This document shows, piece by piece, positions 51,199-61,000 of a stretch of DNA of 64,000 bases. The stretch covers positions 1 through 64,000 of the forward strand of contig CAZFCE010000006.1 of assembly GCA_964517605.1 (NCBI GenBank). The letters run 5' to 3'. Each line of letters begins with the position of its first letter. Position 1 is the first letter of the stretch. The position numbers and the translations under genes are program-made. Origin of the DNA: J095 sp964517605 (lineage in GTDB: Bacteria; Chloroflexota; Anaerolineae; 4572-78; J111). Under the pieces are notes generated by a model that was given only the letters and a program-made list of their open reading frames with translations, did not search any database and had not been told where the DNA came from.

Positions 51199-53007
51199 TT
51201 ACGGCGGCAGGTTCAGCCGCACCTCCATTTGGCGGGCATACCGGGCTAAATCGGGCCGGTTTTGGGTGGCCCACCAATTGCTCCAGTTGCCAAGCTCCTC
51301 GGCCACCTCGCTAATATCGTGGCGCCGGCGCAACAGGGGTTCCGCCGCATCAAGTTGGCCGGCCCACACGTAAACCAACCCCAACGCCTTAAGCGTGGCC
51401 TGATTGCCGGGTTGCCGGGCGTAAGCCTGTTCCAATAACTGCCGGGCTTCATCAAAATTTTGGGCATCCAACGCCATTTGGCCCAGCCTCCGGTTAGCCG
51501 TAGGCTGATTTGGGTTGATGTCCAACGCCCGGCGGTAATAAGCAACGGCCTGGGCTTGTAGCGCCTGCCGGGCGGAGTCGGTGAGATTGGGCGCAAGGTC
51601 GGCCCGCGTTTGGTAAACAGCGCCCAGGTTGGCGTACCAGCCGCTTGCGCCAAAACACCCGCCGGCAGCCAGAAGCAGCCCGACGGCCACAACCGCGCCA
51701 CGCCAGGCCCGCCGGCCCGATTCGCGGGCATCCCGAAAAACGCCATTGCGCCCCAACACCGCTACCAGCGCGAACATAGCCAACAGCATAGGCATGGCCC
51801 ACAACGAGTTTGAAAATTGAGTGGCATCGGTTAACCCATGCCCCAGGTGAGCCACCACCCCCAACCAGGCCGCCCGAAACAGGGCATGGTCGCGCTGGTT
51901 ATGCCAGTCGGAATCCTCGGCCCGCCACACCAGCGAGAAAAAAGCCAGCACCAGCCAACCCAGCGCCACCAAGCCAAAAACTCCCAGCGCCAGCCCCACC
52001 GTTAAAAACAAATTATGCGTGTAACTGAGAAAAGGAACCGCAATCAAAAGCTGGTATTTTGAGTAAATCATGGCAAAGGTATCGCCCAAACCAATGCCGG
52101 TGAAAGGATAATCGCCCAGCAGGTAAAGGCTATCGAGGTATAACTCAAGCCGAAATTTGGCCGCGCTCAAGGTATCGCCCACCATGCCGGAATGCGCCGG
52201 CAAAAGCCAGCCGGCTGCAATTGCCGCCAGGCCAATCCCGGCAACGGTGATTACAACCAGCCGGAGCCGGTTTTGGGCCGGCAGCGCCAAAATCCCCCCG
52301 ATAAACAACGCCAGCAGCACTCCCAGCCACGCCCCGCGTGAAATGGAAAACAACAACGCCAGCAGCATTAGAGCCAGCGTTGCCAGCCAAACAGCTTTTT
52401 GCCGGCGGCCTCGCGCTAACCGTAACAGGGCCAGGTTTACAAACAGCGCCCCTTCTACAAAACTGGCCACGCCGTTAACATGCGGCACAAACAGAACAAT
52501 TTTGGGAACGGGGCGGCTAATGGCCACCGCAACGGTGGTGATGGCCGCCTGCCAGGTTTCGGTTTCGGGGGGGTAGTGAAAATGGGCGTACTGGCCAATA
52601 AAGTACACAGCCATTGCGGCAGCCATCACCACAATGGATTGCGCCACCGGCCAGGGTAAAATGGAGGTGTTAACAATGGCAAAAAACAGGCCAATGCTAC
52701 CCAGTAAAACAAACAGCACCGGCAAACTGAGGGTAATATCGTAGCTGGGCCACAAACTGATAAGCGTGCCGGCCGCCAGCAGCGCCAACGGCCAGCCCAA
52801 TCCCGACGAGCGCGTAAAATATCCCAGCCCAAACAGGCGGATAAGCCAGGGCGTTATCGCCAGCAGAATGGCCACGGTAATGGCCAGCGGCTGAAAATTC
52901 TGCAACAGCCCAACCGCCAGCAGGGGAATTGGCCAGACAAGTTCGGCAAAGAGAATATTTTTGCTATACCGGGAATAAATTTTATGTCGCTGATGAACGC
53001 GAGCCAT
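51199..53007 (-). CDS. O-antigen ligase/polymerase-like membrane protein with TPRs
   Basis: 602 residues. About 12 membrane helices fill residues 20-450, including the Wzy_C-type region with FSISRGAWLGVLLALFIGG and a long outer loop containing YLLGDYPFTGIGLGDTF, a common O-antigen ligase signature. Residues about 490-600 are TPRs (AYYRRALDINPNQPTANRRLGQMAL). The family joins or polymerises lipid-linked glycans at the outer face of the membrane. It is the last gene of the minus-strand glycan locus; the BNR gene ends 25 bases upstream. Confidence 0.85.
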   Translation of the reverse strand: MARVHQRHKIYSRYSKNILFAELVWPIPLLAVGLLQNFQPLAITVAILLAITPWLIRLFGLGYFTRSSGLGWPLALLAAGTLISLWPSYDITLSLPVLFVLLGSIGLFFAIVNTSILPWPVAQSIVVMAAAMAVYFIGQYAHFHYPPETETWQAAITTVAVAISRPVPKIVLFVPHVNGVASFVEGALFVNLALLRLARGRRQKAVWLATLALMLLALLFSISRGAWLGVLLALFIGGILALPAQNRLRLVVITVAGIGLAAIAAGWLLPAHSGMVGDTLSAAKFRLELYLDSLYLLGDYPFTGIGLGDTFAMIYSKYQLLIAVPFLSYTHNLFLTVGLALGVFGLVALGWLVLAFFSLVWRAEDSDWHNQRDHALFRAAWLGVVAHLGHGLTDATQFSNSLWAMPMLLAMFALVAVLGRNGVFRDARESGRRAWRGAVVAVGLLLAAGGCFGASGWYANLGAVYQTRADLAPNLTDSARQALQAQAVAYYRRALDINPNQPTANRRLGQMALDAQNFDEARQLLEQAYARQPGNQATLKALGLVYVWAGQLDAAEPLLRRRHDISEVAEELGNWSNWWATQNRPDLARYARQMEVRLNLPP

Positions 53008-53032
53008 ACTTTATTGGGTAAAAAAAAGTAAC

Positions 53033-54574
53033 TCACCGGCGAAAATAACGCACAGCCAGTACCACAACCACCGCAATCAACACTGCCGGAACCAAACTTT
53101 TCAGCAGTAGAAGCACTTCGTCATATTCCGTAAAAATTGAATCTACCAGGCCGGCGGGCACTTCCGCCGAGGCAACCTCCGGGGCAACGGTAGGCTGCAC
53201 GGTAGGCGTTGCCGTGGGTTGCGGAGTTGGCGGCAACGGCGTGGGGGTGAAGGTGGGCAACGGTTGAGGAGTTTCTGCCGGAGCATTGGATTGGCCGTGG
53301 GCGTACCAAACCTGGTTGGGCTTTTTACCGTTCCACACATCATCGGTGACAAACCAAACCGCGTCAAACTGATTCCCGCGCGAGATAACCAACTTGGGAT
53401 ACTGCGGATACCAATCGCCTTCATACACCGTGTTGGGAGCCGACCAACTACTGCCATTCCACTCGAACTCATACAGTCCGGGAGGAAATTTGTTGCGGCG
53501 TCTTTCGGGGGATAAATCCACCACCGCCAATAAGTGGATATGCCCATTGCTGTCGGTAGCTATATCGTAGGTGTCAAACGGTCCACCCCAGGTTCGCGCC
53601 ATAACATTGGGAAAACTGCCGGGCGGAGACCAACTCTGACCGTAATCCGTAGACCACATGTAATAAATATTATCCGTTGACATAGTTCGCCACACCAGCA
53701 TTATCCCGCCCTGGCCATCACTGCCGGAAACAAGTTGCAGATTATCCGAGTGCGGATAAGAAACCAGGGTTGGCTCCGACCAGGTGTGACCGCCATCTCT
53801 AGAGTTTATATAAACGCTGAATTCCGGTTTACCTTTGTCACTAAACCGATCCCAACCTTCATCCCAGGTGAGGTGAATGACTCTGCCCCGATCAATTTTT
53901 ATATGCGGACGGCTTGAACCGCCAACATTATTGGGAAATAGCGCAATCGGGTCGGACCAGGTTTGGCCGCGGTCAGTTGACTGGCGGTAATACATATCGG
54001 AACCGAGATTATTAGCGTCGCCGCTACCAACGTCATCATATAAAATATGGATAGTATCTCGATCAACCGCGATATCGCTCCAGTAAGTGCCTTGCCGGGT
54101 ATTAACCAGTTTGGGCGTTGTCCAGGCGCTTGCCGAACTGGCACTGCCGGCGTTGGCTTGCTTGTAATATAGCCTGATCCAGCCATAAACAATATGCAAC
54201 ACATCGCGGTTATCTATGGCAATGGCGTTGCGGATAATATCGGGCTGAGAAGGGATAATATCGTTAGCCGGCAGCCAACGCCGGCCATCCCACATTGAAT
54301 AATAAACGCTTTCGATATCACGGCTGTGTTTTACCCCAAAATGATCGGTTTCATTCCAAACCGCATGCACCCGGCCCTGGCTATCTACGGCCAGCGTGGG
54401 AAACCAGGCGCTCATTTCATCGGGCGAGGGAATCCGCATGGCCGCCCCCCACTTTACGCCCGGCTCATCAGGCGATTGAGCCAAACCCAAAGTAGCCCGG
54501 CCAAGAGCAACCATTACCCCCAGCAGCAATAATAACGCGCCAAAAATCAGCCTGTTCACAGCCAATAACCTCAT
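53033..54574 (-). CDS. secreted BNR/sialidase-like repeat protein with C-terminal anchor
   Basis: 513 residues with a signal peptide (about 1-32, ending near LAQS). The body is a sialidase-type beta-propeller with Asp-box-like repeats (STDRGQTWSDP, SRDGGHTWSEP, STDYGQSWSPP). A Pro/Thr linker (TFTPTPLPPTPQP) leads to a C-terminal membrane helix and RYFRR. The catalytic Arg triad of true sialidases is not evident, so it is probably a surface binding or sensing protein. It abuts the GT39 gene upstream with no gap, so it belongs to the glycan operon. Confidence 0.8.
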   Translation of the reverse strand: MRLLAVNRLIFGALLLLLGVMVALGRATLGLAQSPDEPGVKWGAAMRIPSPDEMSAWFPTLAVDSQGRVHAVWNETDHFGVKHSRDIESVYYSMWDGRRWLPANDIIPSQPDIIRNAIAIDNRDVLHIVYGWIRLYYKQANAGSASSASAWTTPKLVNTRQGTYWSDIAVDRDTIHILYDDVGSGDANNLGSDMYYRQSTDRGQTWSDPIALFPNNVGGSSRPHIKIDRGRVIHLTWDEGWDRFSDKGKPEFSVYINSRDGGHTWSEPTLVSYPHSDNLQLVSGSDGQGGIMLVWRTMSTDNIYYMWSTDYGQSWSPPGSFPNVMARTWGGPFDTYDIATDSNGHIHLLAVVDLSPERRRNKFPPGLYEFEWNGSSWSAPNTVYEGDWYPQYPKLVISRGNQFDAVWFVTDDVWNGKKPNQVWYAHGQSNAPAETPQPLPTFTPTPLPPTPQPTATPTVQPTVAPEVASAEVPAGLVDSIFTEYDEVLLLLKSLVPAVLIAVVVVLAVRYFRR

Positions 54575-56113
54575 CTACTTAACCGCAAAACCAAATTTTT
54601 GAGACCCCATTTCTAATGTTGCGTTAACCGGCCAATCCAGGTAATCCAAAACTCCCTGGCGGTTTAATTGAGCCGGTTTGGCCAAAAAATTAACCAGTTC
54701 GGGGTCAAAGATAACCAGCCGGGGTTGCGAATTCGCATTCAACCCCAGCTCTCCCGGCGAAACCGAAAAAGCATGCGTATTGGCGGCGGCGTTCTCGTTT
54801 ACTTCCCATTTTGCGCCAACATCAAATGGCAAAACCGTGTACTCCGGCAAATAATAATTAAGATGATGCCAGTTTTCGGCCACAATAACGGTGGTATCGG
54901 GCGGAAAATTCTGTTTTATGGCGGCAAAACGGGTTTGGTAATAAGCATCCGAGTTGGCCAACGTGGCTCTGGTAAGCAGCCGGAGAACCGGAGAACCAAC
55001 CGGGTATTCCGGCAGCCAGCAAAACACAGCCATGTTAAACAACACAATTACAGCAACGCCGGCAAACAACAAAACAGGCTTGGCCGGGAACAATCGTTTT
55101 AAACTTTCAGCGCTGAGCACCAGCAGCACCGGCAAAAAAATAAACACCAACCCCTGCTGCCCCATGTGGATGAGCAGGTAAAACAACAGCGGCGGCAACG
55201 CCCAAATCAACAAAAACAGAATATTTTCCCATCGGCGGGGCATTTGCCGCCGGTACAGACGATAGCCGGCATAAACCGCCGCCGGTAGCAGCGCCACGCT
55301 CCAAGCATACAGGGTGTAGAGCGTTAACTTAATCAGGTTGCGGCGCAGTCCAAACCAGCCGGCTCCGGCAAATACCGATGTGGTTTTTTCAAACCGATCA
55401 CCATAAGCCTGGGTGATTGCCAGATAGTTGGCGACGCCCCCGCTCCAACTCATTAGCGGGATAAACCACACCAGGCAGATAGCCGCTCCCAACGCCGCCG
55501 CAATCAATAACCGCCGCCAGCCAACCGCCCGCACCGAAAACAAAATCAGCGGCGCTAAAAACACCAGTGTTTGAGGCCGAATGCCGCCCACCACCGCCGC
55601 CGCAATCACCGCCGGATAAAGATACCGCCGTTCTCCTCGCATGGTTTTATACAACCACCCCCCACAGATGATAACCAGCGCGGTGTCGAGCGTGTGCGGC
55701 AGGGCAATTTCGCCGTAAAACCAGAATAACGGAGAAGCGGCCAAAAACAAGGCCGCAATAAAACTGGTTGTCCGGCCAAACATACTTTTGGCCAGATAAA
55801 ACAGCGCCGCCACCGCTAACGCGCTGGCAATTACGCTGATTGTCACCATAGTGTTTTGGGCGTTATTAAACCCAAGGTCAACCAGCCGGGTTAGCCAAAC
55901 ATAGGCAATATAACCGGGCGGCTGCGGTTGCTCTTTGGCCAGGTTAAACTCTTGCATGGCAAAGGCAAAGTTCACCGAATCCCAGTGGTATAACACGCGG
56001 GAAACAAACGGAACCCGGCTGGCCAGCGTTAACAAAAACAACAGGCCAACCAGCAGCCAATCTAATGACCGCAACGTTTTTGCGCTCCTGGTATTTAGTT
56101 CCTTATCGCTCAT
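54575..56113 (-). CDS. GT39-like (ArnT/PMT-type) membrane glycosyltransferase
   Basis: 512 residues with about 11 membrane helices. The first outer loop has HWDSVNFAFAMQEF and QPQPPGYIAYVWL, with the acidic residue used by GT-C enzymes as a general base. The family transfers sugars from polyprenyl phosphate to lipids or proteins outside the membrane. The C-terminal outer domain has about 130 residues. The start overlaps the stop of the gene upstream by four bases (ATGA) and the stop touches the BNR start. Confidence 0.8.
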   Translation of the reverse strand: MSDKELNTRSAKTLRSLDWLLVGLLFLLTLASRVPFVSRVLYHWDSVNFAFAMQEFNLAKEQPQPPGYIAYVWLTRLVDLGFNNAQNTMVTISVIASALAVAALFYLAKSMFGRTTSFIAALFLAASPLFWFYGEIALPHTLDTALVIICGGWLYKTMRGERRYLYPAVIAAAVVGGIRPQTLVFLAPLILFSVRAVGWRRLLIAAALGAAICLVWFIPLMSWSGGVANYLAITQAYGDRFEKTTSVFAGAGWFGLRRNLIKLTLYTLYAWSVALLPAAVYAGYRLYRRQMPRRWENILFLLIWALPPLLFYLLIHMGQQGLVFIFLPVLLVLSAESLKRLFPAKPVLLFAGVAVIVLFNMAVFCWLPEYPVGSPVLRLLTRATLANSDAYYQTRFAAIKQNFPPDTTVIVAENWHHLNYYLPEYTVLPFDVGAKWEVNENAAANTHAFSVSPGELGLNANSQPRLVIFDPELVNFLAKPAQLNRQGVLDYLDWPVNATLEMGSQKFGFAVK

Positions 56114-57702
56114 TGTTTATCAAGAACAATTACGCCCCTGGCTTGATATAATATTTCTGAGCTATTAATAGCCGGGCCGACGTAATATTTTGGCTCAACA
56201 ATTTCATACTGATGGGGAGATGTTCCCGCCGCAATGGTTGAATAAATGGCCCGGGCTTCGGCTTCGGGGCCATCAACCGCAATTTTAGCCCGCGCGGCAA
56301 ACAAGAAAACGTAGGGCAATGTTTCCTGCACCCCATCAATTTTAACTCGATAAGCTCCCGTTGCCTGGGACAGAATAAAATCAACCGCCGCCTGTTTATC
56401 GGCTAGCACCGTGCCATATTGCCCTTCGCCGCCGCTGGAACGAAGAAAATTATAGCCGTACATTACGGTGATACCATTAAACAGGCAGGCAATTCCCAAA
56501 AGCAACGGCGCGGCCAGCAAAATTATTTTAGATGCCTGTCGCCGGGCAAGATAACTTTGCCACGACAACAATCCCCTGGCAATAATCAAAAACGGGATGG
56601 GGTAAAAAAACAGGTAATAATGGCGTTGAATCAAACTCCGCGACATAACCAGGTAGACCAGCGGCAAAATAACAAACAGCAGCAGTAATCCTTCCGGGTG
56701 CGAAAACCGGAGGCTCTCTTTTAAATTTTTGCCCCGAAAATTTTCGGCTATCAGCATGACCAGCGCCAACACAAACAACACACTGAACAAAAAGCCCTGG
56801 CCCCAATCTATCGCCGCCGGCAGGTAAGCCACATCAGATAATTTACTAACCCACAACCCTTGCCCGGCCAAAACATTTTCAAAATTCCACAACGCTTTGG
56901 CAAAATGGAATATTCTCGGCTCGTTGACGGCATGCAGCGCCGGCAAGCGCAACAATCCGCTTAAATTAACAAAGTTGTGGGTAATATCATATAAAATGAC
57001 CGGGCTGTAGCCCACCACAACCCCCGCTCCAAACCAGCCGGCAGCCAACAACCGCCGCCGGCTATAAATCAATTCAAAAAGCAGCCCCGTTCCCACCAGA
57101 GCCATAATTGACAGGTGTAATTGCAGGCCGATGCCTAACAAAACCCCGTAAACCAAATGCAAAATCGGTTTATCTTTTTTTATGGCCAGAACAAGCACCA
57201 AAAAGCTCAACGGAATCAGGCTTGGAAACAAAGCCTGAGGCCAAAACATGCGCCCGTACAAAACCAGCCAGGGCGAGATGCTCATCAGCAACGCCGCTAA
57301 CAACCCTACTGCCGAAGAGTAGAGTTGTTTACCCAGCAAAAACGTAAAATACAAACCGGCCACGTTGCAAAGCGCAATAAAAGCGGCCATCGCCGCCGGT
57401 TGGTACCCCAGCCCGGCAAAAACCAGCGCCGAAATGTAAGACAACACCGGCCCGTTGTACAACTCAACGTGAACGCTGCCCACTTGCTGGCCTACCAAAG
57501 GCCAGTACTCGCCCTGCAAAATGCGGTACGCATCCATAGCCCAATACGCCGAGTCGTGCCGAAACTCCATCAAGGAGAGGGCGGTCAATCTGAAAACAGC
57601 CCCGACCACCAAAATCAAACCCAACCAGGCCGGCCACCATCGGTTAATCCGGCTTGCCGGTGCTTGTATATTAAGTTTTACCTGGCTTGATGAAACGCTC
57701 AT
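56110..57702 (-). CDS. GT39-like membrane glycosyltransferase
   Basis: 530 residues, polytopic. The first loop contains MEFRHDSAYWAMDAYRIL, with the Asp expected of GT-C enzymes, and PVLSYISALVFAGLGYQP matches the dolichyl-phosphate-mannose mannosyltransferase pattern. The long C-terminal outer domain ends in NSSEILYQARGVIVLDKQ. The sugar donor and acceptor are unknown. It is four-base overlapped with the GT39 gene downstream. Confidence 0.8.
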   Translation of the reverse strand: MSVSSSQVKLNIQAPASRINRWWPAWLGLILVVGAVFRLTALSLMEFRHDSAYWAMDAYRILQGEYWPLVGQQVGSVHVELYNGPVLSYISALVFAGLGYQPAAMAAFIALCNVAGLYFTFLLGKQLYSSAVGLLAALLMSISPWLVLYGRMFWPQALFPSLIPLSFLVLVLAIKKDKPILHLVYGVLLGIGLQLHLSIMALVGTGLLFELIYSRRRLLAAGWFGAGVVVGYSPVILYDITHNFVNLSGLLRLPALHAVNEPRIFHFAKALWNFENVLAGQGLWVSKLSDVAYLPAAIDWGQGFLFSVLFVLALVMLIAENFRGKNLKESLRFSHPEGLLLLFVILPLVYLVMSRSLIQRHYYLFFYPIPFLIIARGLLSWQSYLARRQASKIILLAAPLLLGIACLFNGITVMYGYNFLRSSGGEGQYGTVLADKQAAVDFILSQATGAYRVKIDGVQETLPYVFLFAARAKIAVDGPEAEARAIYSTIAAGTSPHQYEIVEPKYYVGPAINSSEILYQARGVIVLDKQ

Positions 57703-57725
57703 TAACGTTACTCTGCTGGAAGGGA

Positions 57726-59375
57726 TTAAAATTTGGTTTGATAGATTTTGGTGTTGGGGGTATCAAACACCAGGGTTAAATATGGTAACTGGGCGGGATT
57801 AACCGTGCCCATAGCTTTTTCTTCGCGGCCATAAAACAAGTATTTTACGTGGTATTGTTCCAGAATAGCCCGGCGATCCTGCTCCGAAAGTTCGGGCCGG
57901 TAAAAGTAGGCAACTCTGGCTTTTTTGGTGTAAAAATCCACGGTTTGCGCCCAGTGGCCCAGGTAAACTTTATTGCCGGCCAAACCGGGAATGTACTGCC
58001 CCACGGTTAAATCGGCAAACACCAAATCTTGCGGCGAGGTGTTGGTTTCCAGCCACTTTAAGGCGGCTAATTCATCGTTATACAGATAATATTGATGCTG
58101 CACGCTGCTCATATCTTTGATGCGCCACAGTAGCAGGTAAATGTTGGTGGGCACAACTGCCAGCAAAAGCGCAACCACCAGCAGCCACTTAAAAGTCCCC
58201 GGCTGCCACCTGGGCGTGATTTTGTAAATTGTCTGCTTAAAAGCGGCATGCCGGCCAATCGCCGGTAGCAACCGGTAAAACAAGCCCTCGCTGGCCAACA
58301 GGCCCAAAGCCACCTGCCACCCGTTTAACATATGAATTTGAAAATCGGTAGGGATGTAGAGTAAAAAAAAGTTAACGCCAAACCACACCCTGATCAAAAG
58401 CTGCCACAGATTTTTAGCCGGCAAGGGGAACACGCCATCCAGAGTAAAAACGGCCAGCGCCAGTGGCAAGCCCATCAAAATTATTAACAATAAAGGATCG
58501 GGGGTGAACACCGCCACATTTTTAAACTGGGCCAAAACCTCTCGCCATAGCGGGTCGGTGGTGGTCAGGTAATAAAAGTAGGCCGCCGGAGGCGACGAAA
58601 TCAGGCCAACCGTTAACAACGCGAGAATCGGCTTCCATGAAAAATCGTTTCTAAGCAAAACCAACAGGGTAAACACCCCCAACACACCGTAGACAATTGA
58701 CAAATCATACGCATGGGTTAGCCCCAAAATCAGGCCCAATAAACCGCTGACCAGGCCGTATTTTAGCTGCTGCCGGTCAATCGCTATTACAAACGCGCCA
58801 AAAATCAATATTAATAATGTTGCGGCCAGCAAAAAATGGGGGTAAATCATCATATTTTGAAACGAAACCGGCTCGGCCACATACACCGTCAGCGGATATT
58901 TTACATCGGCGGCATGGGTTAGTTGTTTTATCAGCACCAACACCCAGCCCCAGCCCGCCGAAAAATTAATGCACAACCAGGCCGCCCAGGCCGCCCATGA
59001 TTCGGCGGGAAAGTAGACTTTGCAGAGTTTATAGGTAACTATCATAAATAGTACCACCACAAAAACCCGGAACAACTGCAAAGTCCAGGCCGGCGATACC
59101 CCAAACCAGCCACTCAATCGCCCCAAAACCAGCCACTGGAGATTAAAAAATGTTGGGGCCGCCTGGGGTTCGGGCGTTAGCGGATTTTCAATAATTATCT
59201 GGCGGGTAGAGGCTTTCATCCAGGCCAAATATTGAGCGGTGTCGGGCACGTTAGAAACAATCCCCATAAAGTGCTGATCGGGGGGTTGCGCCAACCAGGC
59301 CACCACATACGGCAACGTGGATAACCCCAGAGTAATAACTATAACGCCGGCTAATATAATATGTTCCCGTTTCAT
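57726..59375 (-). CDS. polytopic GT-C-like membrane protein
   Basis: 549 residues from the ATG at 59375 (MKREHIILAGV). The open frame continues upstream, but that part overlaps the neighbouring gene in another frame and reads as noncoding. About 11 membrane helices. The first loop holds SNVPDTAQYLAWMKAS, and the C-terminal outer domain has NTSPQDLVFADLTVGQYIPGL. GT-C-type membrane glycosyltransferases share this plan. It lies 26 bases downstream of the next polytopic gene. Confidence 0.75.
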   Translation of the reverse strand: MKREHIILAGVIVITLGLSTLPYVVAWLAQPPDQHFMGIVSNVPDTAQYLAWMKASTRQIIIENPLTPEPQAAPTFFNLQWLVLGRLSGWFGVSPAWTLQLFRVFVVVLFMIVTYKLCKVYFPAESWAAWAAWLCINFSAGWGWVLVLIKQLTHAADVKYPLTVYVAEPVSFQNMMIYPHFLLAATLLILIFGAFVIAIDRQQLKYGLVSGLLGLILGLTHAYDLSIVYGVLGVFTLLVLLRNDFSWKPILALLTVGLISSPPAAYFYYLTTTDPLWREVLAQFKNVAVFTPDPLLLIILMGLPLALAVFTLDGVFPLPAKNLWQLLIRVWFGVNFFLLYIPTDFQIHMLNGWQVALGLLASEGLFYRLLPAIGRHAAFKQTIYKITPRWQPGTFKWLLVVALLLAVVPTNIYLLLWRIKDMSSVQHQYYLYNDELAALKWLETNTSPQDLVFADLTVGQYIPGLAGNKVYLGHWAQTVDFYTKKARVAYFYRPELSEQDRRAILEQYHVKYLFYGREEKAMGTVNPAQLPYLTLVFDTPNTKIYQTKF

Positions 59376-59401
59376 TGATTGCGTTGCTTTAGCTCCATTT
59401 T

Positions 59402-60916
59402 TTATGCCTGCCGGTTGCCGCCCGCCAGCGAATTGTTGTTCAGCATTTTTACGCCGAATACCCAAACCACACCCAACACCACTACTCCAACTCCCAGCGG
59501 CAATAAACTCCAGCCGCCGTGCAGCCCAAACACAACGCCAAAATTGCGGGCAATATTGCCGGCCAGCCAGTTGGGCAAGGCGTATTGCAACAAAGGAAAT
59601 TTGATGGCATCCGAAGGGAACGCTTGCTCGGCCAGGGTGAGGCCCCACGTCACCACCAGCGACCAGCCGCCCAGAACAATCGCCAGCCCACGCAGCCACC
59701 AGTTTTTGCCCCACCGACTAAAAACAAACGCCAGCGGCAACGCCCAAAACGGCAGCACGGGCAGCAGGTAACGCGGGCCAATGGCAAAACCGCCCCACCA
59801 CATAATTGACGAGGCATTGAACAGAAAAATAAGCCCCACGTTCAACACCGCCACCCAAAACTCGGCGCGGTATTGGCGTAATTGCCACCACCGCCCAAAC
59901 CCCGGAATTGCCAGCAACAGCACCGGCGACAAAAAGAAAAGCCCCCGAAAAACGCCAAAGGTTATGCCCCAAACGGCCTCCCAGTGAGGCAAACTCAAAC
60001 TCATAAAGCCGGTATGATGCTGGTTTACCCACAACTCCGAATAGCTGTAACCAAGCTTTAACGGGCCGCCAAAAACGGCATTGTTGTATAGCATCCAGAA
60101 AAACGCCACAACCGCGCCACTCAGAGCCGCCCAGCCCGGCTGAAGCCAGCGCCCCTGCCGGTAGGCCTGGTACACCACGTAGCCAAACAAAACCACCACC
60201 ATCAACGCGGTGGGGTATTCGCTGACCACGCTGTAACCCAACAGCAGGCCAATCGTTAGTAAAACCGCCGGGGAATAATGTTGCTGGCGGGTAAACGCCA
60301 GGTAAAACGCCCCAAACAACATCGCCGCGCTCAGTTGATGGCCATAAAACGCATTGGCGTAAGCAAAGGCCGGCGTTAACAGGCCGTAAATCAGCACCGT
60401 TAACAGCCGAGGCCACACTGCCGGTACCAAAGCCGCCAACAGCCGGTACATTAACGCGCCCAACAGCGCCGTGGGAACAGCGGCAACAAAAAACGTTAAC
60501 ACCACCTGCGCCAGCGCCAACCGCACTTTTTCTTTGAGAATTCCGGAGCCGTCGGCGCGCAACGTGGCCTTAAACGCCCCGTTATTAGACAGGCTGTTAA
60601 CCAGCTTGTCGAACAACGGTAAATCAAACCCAATTTTTAAAACAGCGTACAACGGCATCCCCAAAAAGGCCGCGCCGGGAGCCTTATCACTGTAATAATG
60701 ATCGCCAACTTTGGCGTAATCCACGGTGTTGTGCACGTATTTATCAATTTGAAAAGTGCCGTCCTCAACCACGGCCACAATCATATTTAACCGCGAATTC
60801 TGGTTGGGGTCGGCCCACCGGGGAAAAACATAGGCATAACACCACAACAACAGCAAAAAAACAAAAATCTGGTTCAGTTGTTCGTGGGTTAGCCGCCCCA
60901 ACACTCGTTTCATCAT
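59402..60916 (-). CDS. polytopic membrane protein, GT-C-like
   Basis: 504 residues with about 12 membrane helices. The first outer loop has DPNQNSRLNMIVAVVEDGTFQID and then HYYSDKAPGAAFLGMPLY, a recognisable signature of bacterial GT-C-like proteins in exopolysaccharide loci. The C-terminus lacks a large outer domain. Part of the same minus-strand glycan locus; a hairpin after galE lies just upstream of its start. Confidence 0.75.
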   Translation of the reverse strand: MMKRVLGRLTHEQLNQIFVFLLLLWCYAYVFPRWADPNQNSRLNMIVAVVEDGTFQIDKYVHNTVDYAKVGDHYYSDKAPGAAFLGMPLYAVLKIGFDLPLFDKLVNSLSNNGAFKATLRADGSGILKEKVRLALAQVVLTFFVAAVPTALLGALMYRLLAALVPAVWPRLLTVLIYGLLTPAFAYANAFYGHQLSAAMLFGAFYLAFTRQQHYSPAVLLTIGLLLGYSVVSEYPTALMVVVLFGYVVYQAYRQGRWLQPGWAALSGAVVAFFWMLYNNAVFGGPLKLGYSYSELWVNQHHTGFMSLSLPHWEAVWGITFGVFRGLFFLSPVLLLAIPGFGRWWQLRQYRAEFWVAVLNVGLIFLFNASSIMWWGGFAIGPRYLLPVLPFWALPLAFVFSRWGKNWWLRGLAIVLGGWSLVVTWGLTLAEQAFPSDAIKFPLLQYALPNWLAGNIARNFGVVFGLHGGWSLLPLGVGVVVLGVVWVFGVKMLNNNSLAGGNRQA

Positions 60917-60928
60917 GGCGATGCCCTA

Positions 60929-60968
60929 AAAAAATACTCCCCCTTATCCCCAAATGGGGCCGGGGGAG
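60929..60968 (-). terminator. terminator-like hairpin after galE
   Basis: CTCCCCC (60937-60943) pairs with GGGGGAG (60962-60968), with inner CCCC/GGGG pairing. In the minus direction TATTTTTTTAG follows. It lies between the galE stop and the next gene's start, which is 12 bases away, so read-through or an internal promoter is needed for that gene. Confidence 0.65.
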
Positions 60969-61000
60969 AAGATGGTAAATCGTTAATTACCCGTAAAACT

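Noticed and set aside
59376..59714. N-terminal extension of the 57726 gene up to 59714
   Set aside because: It overlaps the upstream membrane-protein gene in another frame and reads as noncoding; the ATG at 59375 begins a normal membrane protein.
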